Assembly: GCA_001897855.1 (NCBI GenBank)
Contig: MKUO01000018.1
Location: 403,603-467,602, forward strand
DNA from: Bacteroidetes bacterium 43-93
GTDB lineage: Bacteria > Bacteroidota > Bacteroidia > Chitinophagales > Chitinophagaceae
Direction: 5' to 3'
DNA: 64,000 bases
Shown: piece after piece, positions 35,900 to 43,830 of the stretch
Numbering within the stretch: the stretch's first letter is position 1
How the letters are laid out: each line of letters opens with the position of its first letter
The notes under the pieces: generated by a model
What the model saw: the letters and a program-made list of their open reading frames with translations, nothing else
Database searches by the model: none
What the model was told of the DNA's origin: nothing
Translations under genes and position numbers: made by a program

Positions 35900-37423
35900 T
35901 TATTGTGTAGAAGTAAGGTCTATGTTCTGCAAGCCTTTAGTTGCCGGCCCCGTTAATAAACTACCGTCTATTGCATACCTGCCGCCATGGCAAGGGCAAT
36001 CCCATGTTTTCTCAGCACTGTTCCATGCAACAATACATTTAGCGTGGGGGCACACAGGGTCCAAAGCAAATACTTTTCCCTGGTCGTCTTTATAAATAGC
36101 TACTTTCTTGCCATCGAGCTCTGCGAGCATAGCCTGCCCCGGAGCCAATGACACCAGTGAGCTGATATCTTCGTATGAGAATCTTTTGCCGATAAACTGA
36201 CTTACTACATCTGCATTCTCTTTTACAAATGCCGTAAATCCTGCAATCGGTTTTATCCGGTTCGGATCGAATAGTCTTTCATAATCCGTTTTCCTGCCGT
36301 TGATAATATCGGCAATAATCCGGCCCGATAAGGACCCTAACAGAATACCATTACCATTGAAACCTGTAGCTGTAAAAATGGTATCATGCCCCGGCAGCCT
36401 GCCTATATATGGTAACCCATCGGCTGGCACGTAATATTGAGAAGACCACATATAATCGATAGCTGCTACTGAAACATGTTCCCGTATATAAGCTTCCAAT
36501 TCCAACAGTGATGCTTCTGTATTGTCCTTATGGCCGGTTTTATGATCAAAGCCACCTGCTATAAGGTAAGTTTTACCGGATATGTTTTGGGAACGGAAAT
36601 AATGATAAGGTTCCTTCAGATCATAAATAAGCGCGTTGGGGTATTTACCGTCAGACAATGTAACAGCCGCCGCATAGCTTCTATAGGGTGCGCATCTTAA
36701 ATGCAGGATATTTAATCCCGGGGGTATATGTGTTGCATACACTACTGCCTGTGCGCTAATGGAACCGCGGCTGGTATATGCGACATGGTTGGTGGTACTA
36801 TCTATCGATTTCACAAGGCAGTTATCCAATATTATTCCACCCTTACTTTCAAAAGCACTTGCCAGCCCTACCAGGTATCTGCCGATATCCAATTGTGCCT
36901 GCCGTTCTATTCTGCATGCTTTTACAAAATCAAAAGCTAAAGGGATCTCGTTGGTATAAGAAATATCGACTCCGACATCTGAAGTTGACGAAACAATTTT
37001 ATCCAGTTCTTTTACCTCATCGTCATTTTGCGCGAATAAATAACCCGGTTTATAGTCAAAATCACATTCAATATTATATTCTTTCACCAAATCCTGTATC
37101 AACTGTATGGCTTCTTTGGTGGCACCGGCTACAAGGTTTGTATCCTCTTTGCTGAATTTTGAAGCTATCTCGTAATAAGGAGTATCGAGTATTGTATTAA
37201 GATGCGCGGTAGTGCCCCCGGAAGTACCAAAACCTATTGATTTTGCTTCTGCAAGGATGCATCGCCTTCCTGATTGCTGTAACAGCAAAGCCGTAGTTAA
37301 CCCTGTAATGCCGCCGCCCACTATGAGCACGTCATAAACCTCACCTTCCGTTAGCGCGGCCTGCCGTGGTTTAAATGTCGACAATTCTTCTTCCCAAATG
37401 CTTTTCAGATTTCCATCTCTCAT
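35900..37423 (-). CDS. FAD-dependent oxidoreductase with C-terminal Rieske domain
   Basis: This 507-residue fusion protein has an N-terminal DAO-type FAD domain with GGGITG (36-41) and a C-terminal Rieske [2Fe-2S] domain, in which Cys458-x-His460 and Cys476-x2-His479 are the cluster ligands. The insert ELEAYIREHVSVAAIDYMW resembles the DAO fold. Such fusions are widespread in Bacteroidota; the substrate is unknown. The FAD domain with a soluble Rieske tail suggests electron transfer from an amine or hydroxy-acid donor. Confidence 0.88.
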   Translation of the reverse strand: MRDGNLKSIWEEELSTFKPRQAALTEGEVYDVLIVGGGITGLTTALLLQQSGRRCILAEAKSIGFGTSGGTTAHLNTILDTPYYEIASKFSKEDTNLVAGATKEAIQLIQDLVKEYNIECDFDYKPGYLFAQNDDEVKELDKIVSSTSDVGVDISYTNEIPLAFDFVKACRIERQAQLDIGRYLVGLASAFESKGGIILDNCLVKSIDSTTNHVAYTSRGSISAQAVVYATHIPPGLNILHLRCAPYRSYAAAVTLSDGKYPNALIYDLKEPYHYFRSQNISGKTYLIAGGFDHKTGHKDNTEASLLELEAYIREHVSVAAIDYMWSSQYYVPADGLPYIGRLPGHDTIFTATGFNGNGILLGSLSGRIIADIINGRKTDYERLFDPNRIKPIAGFTAFVKENADVVSQFIGKRFSYEDISSLVSLAPGQAMLAELDGKKVAIYKDDQGKVFALDPVCPHAKCIVAWNSAEKTWDCPCHGGRYAIDGSLLTGPATKGLQNIDLTSTQ

Positions 37424-37511
37424 ATTAACAACTTTACCTCATCATCCTAAAAATCCTGCCACAAACATGGGCATGATTTATATAGTGTGTTAACTGATAT
37501 TGGATTAGCAT

Positions 37512-38018
37512 ATGAAATCTATAGAGATTATACAGAAAGAGGTTGCTCCTGCATTAGAAAAGATCAAAGAATATTGCATTGTCAATAAGCTTACCATATC
37601 GGTGGCAGAAAGCGTTACTGCAGGGGCATTGCAGCTGCTATTAAGCACTGCTCCCCAGGCGCAGCAATTTTTTCAGGGTGGCATTACTGCCTATAACCTG
37701 GGGCAAAAAGCAACCCACCTGGCTATTGACCCTATTTATGCTGAAAGCTGTAATTGTGTAGATGATGTAATATCCATTGAAATGGCGAAGAACGTATGCG
37801 GGTTGTTTAGGAGCCAGATAGGGATAGGCATAACTGGATATGCCACGAAAGTTCCTGAACTAGACATTGATGAGCTGTATGCCCATATAGCAATCGTGCA
37901 TAATGGGCGTCTGCTGCACAATAGCTGCTACAAGCCAGGCACGGAAAAAATAAATGCCCAGTTTGAGTATGCCCAATACATTATCACCACATTATCATCG
38001 GTATTGGGAAAGATGTAA
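37512..38018 (+). CDS. CinA-like C-terminal amidohydrolase
   Basis: This 168-residue protein corresponds to the CinA C-terminal domain (PncC type), which deamidates nicotinamide mononucleotide in pyridine-nucleotide salvage. VAESVTAGALQLLLS (35-49), FFQGGITAYN and GIGITGYATKVPE match the family, with Ser and Thr near the active site. It lacks the N-terminal MoCF domain of full CinA. A strong terminator follows. Confidence 0.85.
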   Translation: MKSIEIIQKEVAPALEKIKEYCIVNKLTISVAESVTAGALQLLLSTAPQAQQFFQGGITAYNLGQKATHLAIDPIYAESCNCVDDVISIEMAKNVCGLFRSQIGIGITGYATKVPELDIDELYAHIAIVHNGRLLHNSCYKPGTEKINAQFEYAQYIITTLSSVLGKM

Positions 38019-38038
38019 TTCGGCAAAAAATAAAAAGC

Positions 38039-38069
38039 AACAGAGCGCCGGTATTAGCGGCGCTCTGTT
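38039..38069 (+). terminator. Terminator after the CinA-like gene
   Basis: A perfect 12-base-pair hairpin, AACAGAGCGCCG and its complement with a 7-base loop, is followed by a short T-rich stretch. It separates the gene from the convergent DUF4142 gene. Confidence 0.82.
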
Positions 38070-38105
38070 TGTATAGGTGAAAGAGATATTGTCTGGATAA
38101 TGTTG

Positions 38106-38675
38106 CTATTTTTTATTCAGTTGATCCTGGATATCCTGTGCCATTTGCAGATGATGTTGCAGTACAGGCACTTTATTAGCTGCCCAGCCTTTCAGGTCAG
38201 GGTCGTTTCCTTTATCAGCTTCTTTTTGAAACTCATCGATATCCTGTTTGTGATCCTTCACCATCAGATCGATATATGCATCATCAAAGTCTTTACCGCT
38301 TTTGTTCCTTAGATCGTCTATTTTCTTTTGCATATCCGCATTAGGGACGTCCGGCAGTGTTATGTTTTTAGATGCCGCTGTAGATTTCAGCTCCTCGTTT
38401 GCAGCACTATGGTCTTTTATCATAGTTTGCCCAAAATCTTTTACAGATTGGGAAGAAGCATTGACCTGCGCTAATTTGCCCAGTTCCACTTCCATCATTC
38501 CGCCGGATGCAGCTTCCATTGCAAAGTCGGCATCTCTTTTTACATCTGTAGAGTCGAACTTGTCGCTATTGGCCTCCTCTGCCATTTTATTGCTGCTGTT
38601 TTCAGAGCTGTTGCAGGAAAACAGGCCGGTGGTGATTGCAAGTGCGGTAACGGTAATTAAGTTTTGGATTTTCAT
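38106..38675 (-). CDS. DUF4142 lipoprotein
   Basis: This is a 189-residue lipoprotein with lipobox LFSC (Cys21). The remainder is a DUF4142 four-helix-type domain (about 50-185; FAMEAASGGMMEVELGKLAQ, FGQTMIKDHSAANEEL, VPVLQHHLQMAQDI), a family related to ferritin-like bundles. In Bacteroidota DUF4142 proteins are linked to stress or adhesion, but the mechanism is unknown. Confidence 0.82.
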   Translation of the reverse strand: MKIQNLITVTALAITTGLFSCNSSENSSNKMAEEANSDKFDSTDVKRDADFAMEAASGGMMEVELGKLAQVNASSQSVKDFGQTMIKDHSAANEELKSTAASKNITLPDVPNADMQKKIDDLRNKSGKDFDDAYIDLMVKDHKQDIDEFQKEADKGNDPDLKGWAANKVPVLQHHLQMAQDIQDQLNKK

Positions 38676-38755
38676 AAACAGATATTTTGGATAAATAATT
38701 ATTGTTACACCAAAACATTGTGCCAGAGGCCAACCTTCCTGATATATAAATATGC

Positions 38756-39004
38756 TTATGCCCGTTTTAAACTTATATACACAACATTATTCTTTCCTAT
38801 TTTCTTCTTTTGTTCCGTAAGCTCCACAATTCCCTTCTCTGCAAGATCCTGCAATATTTGAAAAACATGTTCTACCGGAGTATCTAATACCAGGGCAATG
38901 GTATCTATTCCAAAATAACGTTTGGGATTGCTAACGCTCTCATGCACTCTATGAAATTCATAGATCTTTTTTAGCACTAATTCAGATGTGAGGTTCTTAG
39001 CCAT
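38756..39004 (-). CDS. Small winged-helix-like protein
   Basis: This 82-residue protein looks like a bare winged-helix DNA-binding unit: FGIDTIALVLDTPVEHVFQI as helix-turn-helix and GIVELTEQKKKIGKNNVVYI as the beta wing. It is 80 bases from the DUF4142 start and on the same strand. No effector domain is present. A regulatory role is inferred from fold alone. Confidence 0.6.
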   Translation of the reverse strand: MAKNLTSELVLKKIYEFHRVHESVSNPKRYFGIDTIALVLDTPVEHVFQILQDLAEKGIVELTEQKKKIGKNNVVYISLKRA

Positions 39005-39103
39005 GGCAATAATATTTGGCTAAGGATAGCATAAAGCTTGTGCCTGAAATCCCTCAGGCATTCAGTAGATACCGATAACGATTTATGAGAGTCCGCAAAC
39101 GAA

Positions 39104-40147
39104 TTATTCTGGCTGGCTAAACTCCTTATTGGTTAAGAAGGTAGAATCCGTCAATGTTTTCAGAAACGCGACCAACTGGAATTTCTCTTCCTCTGTCAAT
39201 CTCAATCCGTGTTCTTTTCCGGGTTTGGTCATTATAGGATCCAGAGTACCTACTTTGTGCACGCCGCTATTGTAAAAGTTGATAACCTGCTCTAATGTTG
39301 TAAAACGTCCGTCGTGCATATAATGTTCCCGCAATGCTACATTCCGTAGATTAGGTGTTTTAAACTTACCAAGGTCTTCGGGGTTCCTTGTTACATTATA
39401 ATAGCCTTTATCCATCTCTTTCACATATATGCTGTCCAGGCCGGTATTATGAAAACTGTTATCGGTGGTCGTCATGACCGTATGGCAATGAAAACAATCT
39501 CCTTTTTCTGTAAAGAATAAATTCATGCCGCTTTCTTCAGCAGGGCTTAGCGGCTGCTCTCCACGCATGTATCGGTCATATTTACTATCACCGGATATCA
39601 TCGTCCTGGCAAACTGCGCTAGTGCATAGCCTATCTCTTTGTAGGTAATATTATCTACTCCAAAGGCATTTTTGAACAGGGTTTTATATTTGGCGATATT
39701 ATTGATTTTGGCAAGGTCTGTAGCAAAAAATTCACGAGTCTCAAATTGCATTACTTCTTCTAATCCACCTGTTTTAGACCCGTCCCACATAAAGTTCTTA
39801 TACCATCCCATATTTACATGCGACAACACAGGCATTTCCTTCACCATGCCGGGAACTGTGAATCCATAAGATTGTAAATGACATGTAGCGCAGGCCCTGC
39901 CATCATTTGATAGATTCACATCGTAATACAGCATCCTGCCGAGGTCTATCCGTTCTTTATATGGCTTATTATCATCCGGGATAACCATATCTGGAAAATG
40001 AGCCGGATATTTTATTTTATAAGGTGTAAGCGATACAGCCTCCTGGTTATTAACAGGGTACTGCGGGTCTTTACGCTTGCAGGAAGAAATGATATACGCA
40101 GCAAATAGACAAGTTACCTGTATTAAAATTATTAGTCGGAAGCTCAT
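39104..40147 (-). CDS. mbnH: Di-haem cytochrome c peroxidase family protein, MbnH-like
   Basis: This 347-residue lipoprotein (signal ending at Cys23, ISSC) carries two covalent haem motifs: CATCH at Cys86-Cys89-His90 and CFHCH at Cys218-Cys221-His222. The fold is the bacterial di-haem peroxidase / MauG / MbnH superfamily. The gene beside it (40163) is MbnP-like, and this pairing points to the MbnH role: using two oxidised haems to convert a tryptophan of MbnP to kynurenine. A plain hydrogen-peroxide-reducing peroxidase is the alternative. Confidence 0.78.
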   Translation of the reverse strand: MSFRLIILIQVTCLFAAYIISSCKRKDPQYPVNNQEAVSLTPYKIKYPAHFPDMVIPDDNKPYKERIDLGRMLYYDVNLSNDGRACATCHLQSYGFTVPGMVKEMPVLSHVNMGWYKNFMWDGSKTGGLEEVMQFETREFFATDLAKINNIAKYKTLFKNAFGVDNITYKEIGYALAQFARTMISGDSKYDRYMRGEQPLSPAEESGMNLFFTEKGDCFHCHTVMTTTDNSFHNTGLDSIYVKEMDKGYYNVTRNPEDLGKFKTPNLRNVALREHYMHDGRFTTLEQVINFYNSGVHKVGTLDPIMTKPGKEHGLRLTEEEKFQLVAFLKTLTDSTFLTNKEFSQPE

Positions 40148-40162
40148 AGCTGAACGTTGATA

Positions 40163-40897
40163 CTAGTTAGCGGTAAAAACATCCTTTCCGTTTTCAGCAA
40201 GCTTTTTCATCAGCGTTGCATTACCCATGCTATACACACCATCGGTTTCCAGGTTATATGTATTAGGGTTACGGAACCATTCATTCATATTCATCGTCAG
40301 CTTTAACCGGTCTGTGCTGCCCGGCGGTATCTTCATCTTAAAACCGGCACCGGCAATGCTGTAATAACCGTTACTGCCCAGGTGCATAGCGAAACCGCCA
40401 ACATGACCCAAACTATCCAGCCAGTGCCCTTCGAATTTTAGAAAATGATAACCACCGCCCATAACATCAGGCCATATCATATTCACATTATCCATAGTTG
40501 GTGGCAGGCTGTAAGACGCATTTCTTACAGGCAGCAAGCCTATACAAAAAGAAACAGAGTCGTATGGGCCTGATGGAACATTTGTGATATTAAAATTGCA
40601 GGATGCAATATTAGCAGCGCTTACGTAAAAAATGCTATCTACAAAAAGCACATCGTATCTGTTACGGTAAAAATGGATATTGCTGATGTAATAGTTGATC
40701 CTGGTAATGCTGTACCTGTTACCGGCGGCGTTTTTATAGATGAGACTATCCCATATCAATGGCTGCCCGTCTACCACGTGATCTATATTAACTGCGATAG
40801 TGCCCTTTTGCGGTTCTACACTGTAAGTGCTTTCGCGGCGGCAGCCGAGCGCCATCAGAAGTAAGAAGAATATGCTGCTAACACGGATTGCGGACAT
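40163..40897 (-). CDS. mbnP: MbnP-like copper-binding lipoprotein
   Basis: This is a 244-residue lipoprotein starting at ATG 40897 (a longer frame to 40975 adds a leader that lacks a signal sequence). The signal ends in ALGC (Cys18). The body matches the MbnP family: WDSLIYKNAAGNRYSITRINY then FMSLP-like strands and the end VYSMGNATLMKKLAENG. MbnP binds copper near a modified tryptophan. It is 15 bases upstream of the MbnH-like gene and shares its promoter region with norC, transcribed away. Confidence 0.75.
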   Translation of the reverse strand: MSAIRVSSIFFLLLMALGCRRESTYSVEPQKGTIAVNIDHVVDGQPLIWDSLIYKNAAGNRYSITRINYYISNIHFYRNRYDVLFVDSIFYVSAANIASCNFNITNVPSGPYDSVSFCIGLLPVRNASYSLPPTMDNVNMIWPDVMGGGYHFLKFEGHWLDSLGHVGGFAMHLGSNGYYSIAGAGFKMKIPPGSTDRLKLTMNMNEWFRNPNTYNLETDGVYSMGNATLMKKLAENGKDVFTAN

Positions 40898-40984
40898 AAC
40901 TATTTTTCTACAATTTAGAATGTTCCAGAGCTTGCAAACATGATATCCATTAGGTAAGAACATGATATACATCATATCGATAAA

Positions 40985-41006
40985 TTAAAGACAAAATTGT
41001 CCTTAA
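40985..41006. promoter_or_regulatory. NsrR-like palindrome A at the norC promoter
   Basis: Arms TTAAAGACAA and TTGTCCTTAA surround a two-base A/T centre, giving near-perfect symmetry. It lies just upstream of the TGAC-N4-GTCA site and the norC promoter. Related sites are at 43796, 52467 and 53464. Confidence 0.6.
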
Positions 41007-41023
41007 TATGACCACCGTCATAT
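41006..41023. promoter_or_regulatory. Crp/Fnr-like site B at the norC promoter
   Basis: The perfect palindrome ATATGAC-CACC-GTCATAT has the 4-base spacer typical of Crp/Fnr-family dimer sites. Its centre is 29.5 bases before the candidate -7 box TAATTTCG at 41044-41051, the same distance as at the Rrf2 and cytochrome/nos promoters. Confidence 0.6.
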
Positions 41024-41043
41024 TTTAAACAAGTCGTAGATTC

Positions 41044-41051
41044 TAATTTCG
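41044..41051 (+). promoter_or_regulatory. Candidate -7 box of norC
   Basis: TAATTTCG differs from TAnnTTTG at one position. The fixed distance from site B supports it as the real element. Confidence 0.4.
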
Positions 41052-41067
41052 GCGAGAATTGAAAGGT

Positions 41068-41460
41068 ATGTTTCTACGTATTTGGTTAACGCTTGTATCT
41101 GCTTTCGCTGCTTATACCACATACTTGTATTTTAATTGCGACAACAAGCATTTGTCTTCACCCGGGATTGAAATACAGCAAGGACAAAACCTGTGGCAGG
41201 CCAAAAATTGCCAGGCTTGTCATCAATTATATGGCCTTGGCGGCTATATGGGTCCAGACCTTACTAACACTATAAGCGCCCGGGGATCGAAATATGTGGA
41301 AACCTATATCAGATATGGCACCGGCAGAATGCCCAATCTTCATCTCGCCGATTCAGAGATCAATAGCATCATTGCCTTTCTATCATGGGTAGATAGCAGT
41401 GGTAAATCGAAGGTACCCGCTAACAAGGTACACTGGACAGGAACCTACATTATAAAATAG
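41068..41460 (+). CDS. norC: Nitric oxide reductase, cytochrome c subunit (NorC-like)
   Basis: This is a 130-residue membrane-anchored cytochrome c. One N-terminal helix (about 3-21) anchors it to the membrane, and CQACH at Cys48-Cys51-His52 binds the haem. The context NLWQAKNCQACHQLYGLGGY is typical of NorC, and a distal Met near TGRMPNL is the likely sixth ligand. It delivers electrons to NorB, four bases downstream. The ATG at 41068 was chosen; a TTG at 41059 is the alternative start. Confidence 0.9.
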   Translation: MFLRIWLTLVSAFAAYTTYLYFNCDNKHLSSPGIEIQQGQNLWQAKNCQACHQLYGLGGYMGPDLTNTISARGSKYVETYIRYGTGRMPNLHLADSEINSIIAFLSWVDSSGKSKVPANKVHWTGTYIIK

Positions 41461-41463
41461 CGC

Positions 41464-42783
41464 ATGAATACGACAATAAGATCATTGGTTGCATTTTCTC
41501 TCCTCCTCCTGCTCACCACAGTAGTTGCCGGGGTTATTGCATCATGGGCGTTTTTATATCCTGAAAATTTCAATACTGCCATACCGTTTCAGCAACTAAG
41601 GCCTATACATGTTTCGGCAGCTTTGTTCTGGATCATCACCGGAGCTGTCAGCTGCCTGTTATATTATTCGCAGGAAACGAAAAAGCTGTACCCCGCCGGT
41701 CAAAAGGCCATCGGTATATACGCGGCATTATGGATAACTACGATTCTTGTTATCTTCTTCTTCTATAGCATCAAACAGTTTGGCGGCAGGGAATATTGGG
41801 AATTCCCTCCCTGGCTGAGTATTCCCATCCTCATAAGCTGGCTATTATTAATGGCGGGTTACTTTACTTACTGGGTGAAGATAAAAGATAAAAAATCGCT
41901 TTACTGGATCATGTGGGCAACAGGAATACTTTTCTTCTGTATCACCTTCATCGAGCAAAATCTTTGGCAGATCAACTGGTTCAGGCAATCTTATCTAAGA
42001 GAAGTAACCGTGCAATGGAAGGCAAACGGATCTATGGTAGGTGCGTGGAACCAAATGATCTATGGCAGCTCTTTGTACCTGATGGCCAAAATAAGTGGCG
42101 ATGAAAGCATCGCGCAAAATAGAACAGTACGCTTTTTCTATTTTCTGAGCCTTACCAACCTGATGTTTAATTGGGGACATCATATTTATAATGTTCCTAC
42201 AGCAGGGTGGGTAAGACATGTATCTTATCTTATAAGCATGACGGAATGGCTCTTTTTCATTAGCATGATAAGGAGCTTTAAAAGCAAGCTGGAAGAAAGC
42301 AGGCGACTAAAACACCTGCTCACTTACAGGTTTATCATAGCGTCCGAGTTATGGCTTTTTTTAAACCTCATCCTTGCATTAATGATGAGCATACCTGCCA
42401 TAAACCGTTACACGCATGGTACGCATATTACTGTGGCACATGCAATGGGTACAACTATTGGCATCAATACTATGATATTGCTGGGTGCTATAGGGTACAT
42501 GCTGAAAGTGGAGGAACTGGATAAAAAACATAAACGCACCATCACTTTGGGATTTTACATTACCCAATTGAGCCTGCTTGTGTTTTGGATATGCCTTGTA
42601 GTTGCAGGAATTGAAAAAGCATACAGAACAGAGATAATGCCGGCGGCCAGCTTCCAGGAGATCATGAGGCCTGTTATTACTGTACTAAAGGTTTTTTCTC
42701 TATCTGGTATCTCTTTGCTTACGGGCATTAGTACTATTGCTGTTACATATTTATCATCATTAAAAAGAATAAGAATATTATGA
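41464..42783 (+). CDS. norB: Nitric oxide reductase catalytic subunit (NorB-like, variant)
   Basis: This 439-residue haem-copper-type protein with about 12 membrane helices should reduce NO to N2O. His49 (haem), His239-His240 (FeB ligands) and His326 (haem b3) can be placed. Against cNOR, my hand alignment gives Asn188 in place of the third FeB His (cNOR His207), Val192 and Asn196 in place of two conserved Glu, and Met328 in place of the low-spin-haem His349. Spacing from Asn188 to His239 is 51, as in cNOR. Alternative NOR families with changed FeB ligands are known. It follows norC by 3 bases. Confidence 0.85.
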   Translation: MNTTIRSLVAFSLLLLLTTVVAGVIASWAFLYPENFNTAIPFQQLRPIHVSAALFWIITGAVSCLLYYSQETKKLYPAGQKAIGIYAALWITTILVIFFFYSIKQFGGREYWEFPPWLSIPILISWLLLMAGYFTYWVKIKDKKSLYWIMWATGILFFCITFIEQNLWQINWFRQSYLREVTVQWKANGSMVGAWNQMIYGSSLYLMAKISGDESIAQNRTVRFFYFLSLTNLMFNWGHHIYNVPTAGWVRHVSYLISMTEWLFFISMIRSFKSKLEESRRLKHLLTYRFIIASELWLFLNLILALMMSIPAINRYTHGTHITVAHAMGTTIGINTMILLGAIGYMLKVEELDKKHKRTITLGFYITQLSLLVFWICLVVAGIEKAYRTEIMPAASFQEIMRPVITVLKVFSLSGISLLTGISTIAVTYLSSLKRIRIL

Positions 42784-43247
42784 AACCAATAAAAAGAACT
42801 GCAGAATTGGCTCCGCTATCCCGCGAGCACCACGATGGATTGCTGCTATGCTGGAAAATACGGCAGGGTCTCAAAAAAGAAATTACTACTGACAGGATCA
42901 ACGCCTACCTTTTGTATTTTTTTGATAATCACTTAAAGCAACATTTTCGCGAAGAAGAAGATTATTTATTGCCATACCTTGACAGTTCAGACCCGGTAAA
43001 ATTCGAAATATTGAGCCAACATGATGAACTTGTAGGTACTGCCATCATGTTACGGAACAGGGTAAATGAACCTCTGTTAAATCAGTTTGCAGACTTGCTT
43101 GAAAAGCATATCAGGTATGAAGAGAGGACAGCATTCCCATATCTCGAGCAGCATCTTAATACCTCGGACTTATCATCTATCGGCCTATTGCTAAATAAGC
43201 CTGATACACCTGTGCTTTCTAAATATGCAGATGAATTCTGGGCTTAA
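42780..43247 (+). CDS. Hemerythrin domain protein
   Basis: This is a 155-residue four-helix-bundle protein of the hemerythrin HHE family. The starting segment LSREHHDGLLLCWKIRQ, then HFREEEDYLLPYL, ILSQHDELV and HIRYEERTAFPYLEQH carry the His/Glu pattern expected for a di-iron site that can bind oxygen or NO. Its start overlaps the norB stop by four bases (ATGA), so it is coupled to norB. A role as NO/O2 sensor or iron-repair partner is inferred. Confidence 0.82.
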   Translation: MKPIKRTAELAPLSREHHDGLLLCWKIRQGLKKEITTDRINAYLLYFFDNHLKQHFREEEDYLLPYLDSSDPVKFEILSQHDELVGTAIMLRNRVNEPLLNQFADLLEKHIRYEERTAFPYLEQHLNTSDLSSIGLLLNKPDTPVLSKYADEFWA

Positions 43248-43334
43248 AAAATGATCTTTTCATTTTTCTACATGACCACCGTCATAATTTACCAAAACGC
43301 TATTATCTAATTTTACAAAAGCCCAATACTTAAA
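43248..43334. promoter_or_regulatory. Rrf2 promoter with Crp/Fnr-like site B and -7 box
   Basis: ATGAC-CACC-GTCAT (43272-43285) repeats the norC core exactly. The candidate -7 box TAATTTTA is at 43308-43315, again 29.5 bases from the site centre (43278.5). Confidence 0.55.
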
Positions 43335-43781
43335 ATGAGTATGTTTTCTAAATCTTGTGAATATGGAATCCGCGCTGTCATCTATATAGTTTCGGCTAGT
43401 AAAAACGGTGAAAGGGTAGGCATCGGCGAGATATGCCAAAACATAGATGCTCCGGAGCATTTCACAGCGAAAATATTGCAGATATTAACCCGCAACAGGA
43501 TCGTCAGCTCTCAAAAAGGTGTGCATGGTGGCTTTTATCTCGATGATTATCAAAAAGGGCTGGCTTTAATAGAAGTAGTAACTGCTATAGACGGTAAAAC
43601 ACTATTTACAGGTTGTGGATTGGGGCTGAAACAATGCTCTGAAACGAATCCTTGTCCTATACATTCCAAGTTCAAATCCATCAGGAATGATATTAAAAAG
43701 ATGCTGGAACAAACTACAATTGAAGAATTAGGCAATAGCATTAAAAAAGGAAAATCGGTATTGAAGACATTGAAGATCTAA
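43335..43781 (+). CDS. nsrR: Rrf2-family regulator, NsrR-like
   Basis: This 148-residue Rrf2 transcription factor has a winged helix at 1-80 (ERVGIGEICQNIDAP then KILQILTRNRIVSSQKG) and three Cys (94, 101, 107) spaced for a [2Fe-2S] or [4Fe-4S] cluster like IscR/NsrR. Position in the nor cluster and the palindromes nearby suggest it senses NO and controls the module. NsrR is the best guess; IscR- or RsrR-like roles are possible. Confidence 0.82.
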   Translation: MSMFSKSCEYGIRAVIYIVSASKNGERVGIGEICQNIDAPEHFTAKILQILTRNRIVSSQKGVHGGFYLDDYQKGLALIEVVTAIDGKTLFTGCGLGLKQCSETNPCPIHSKFKSIRNDIKKMLEQTTIEELGNSIKKGKSVLKTLKI

Positions 43782-43795
43782 TTTTTTTGCCTAAA

Positions 43796-43817
43796 TAAAA
43801 GACAAATTTATCCTTTA
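43796..43817. promoter_or_regulatory. NsrR-like palindrome A upstream of the His-rich membrane protein
   Basis: Arms TAAAAGACAAA and TTTATCCTTTA have their right end 13 bases before the ATG. It closely resembles the complement of the site at 53464-53485 (shared core ATTTATCCTTTAT). Confidence 0.6.
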
Positions 43818-43830
43818 TACAATAAAGATC

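Noticed and set aside
39041..39060. Hairpin TGCCTGA / TCAGGCA as a terminator
   Set aside because: The stem is short and no T run follows in the direction needed; left as a possible weak structure.
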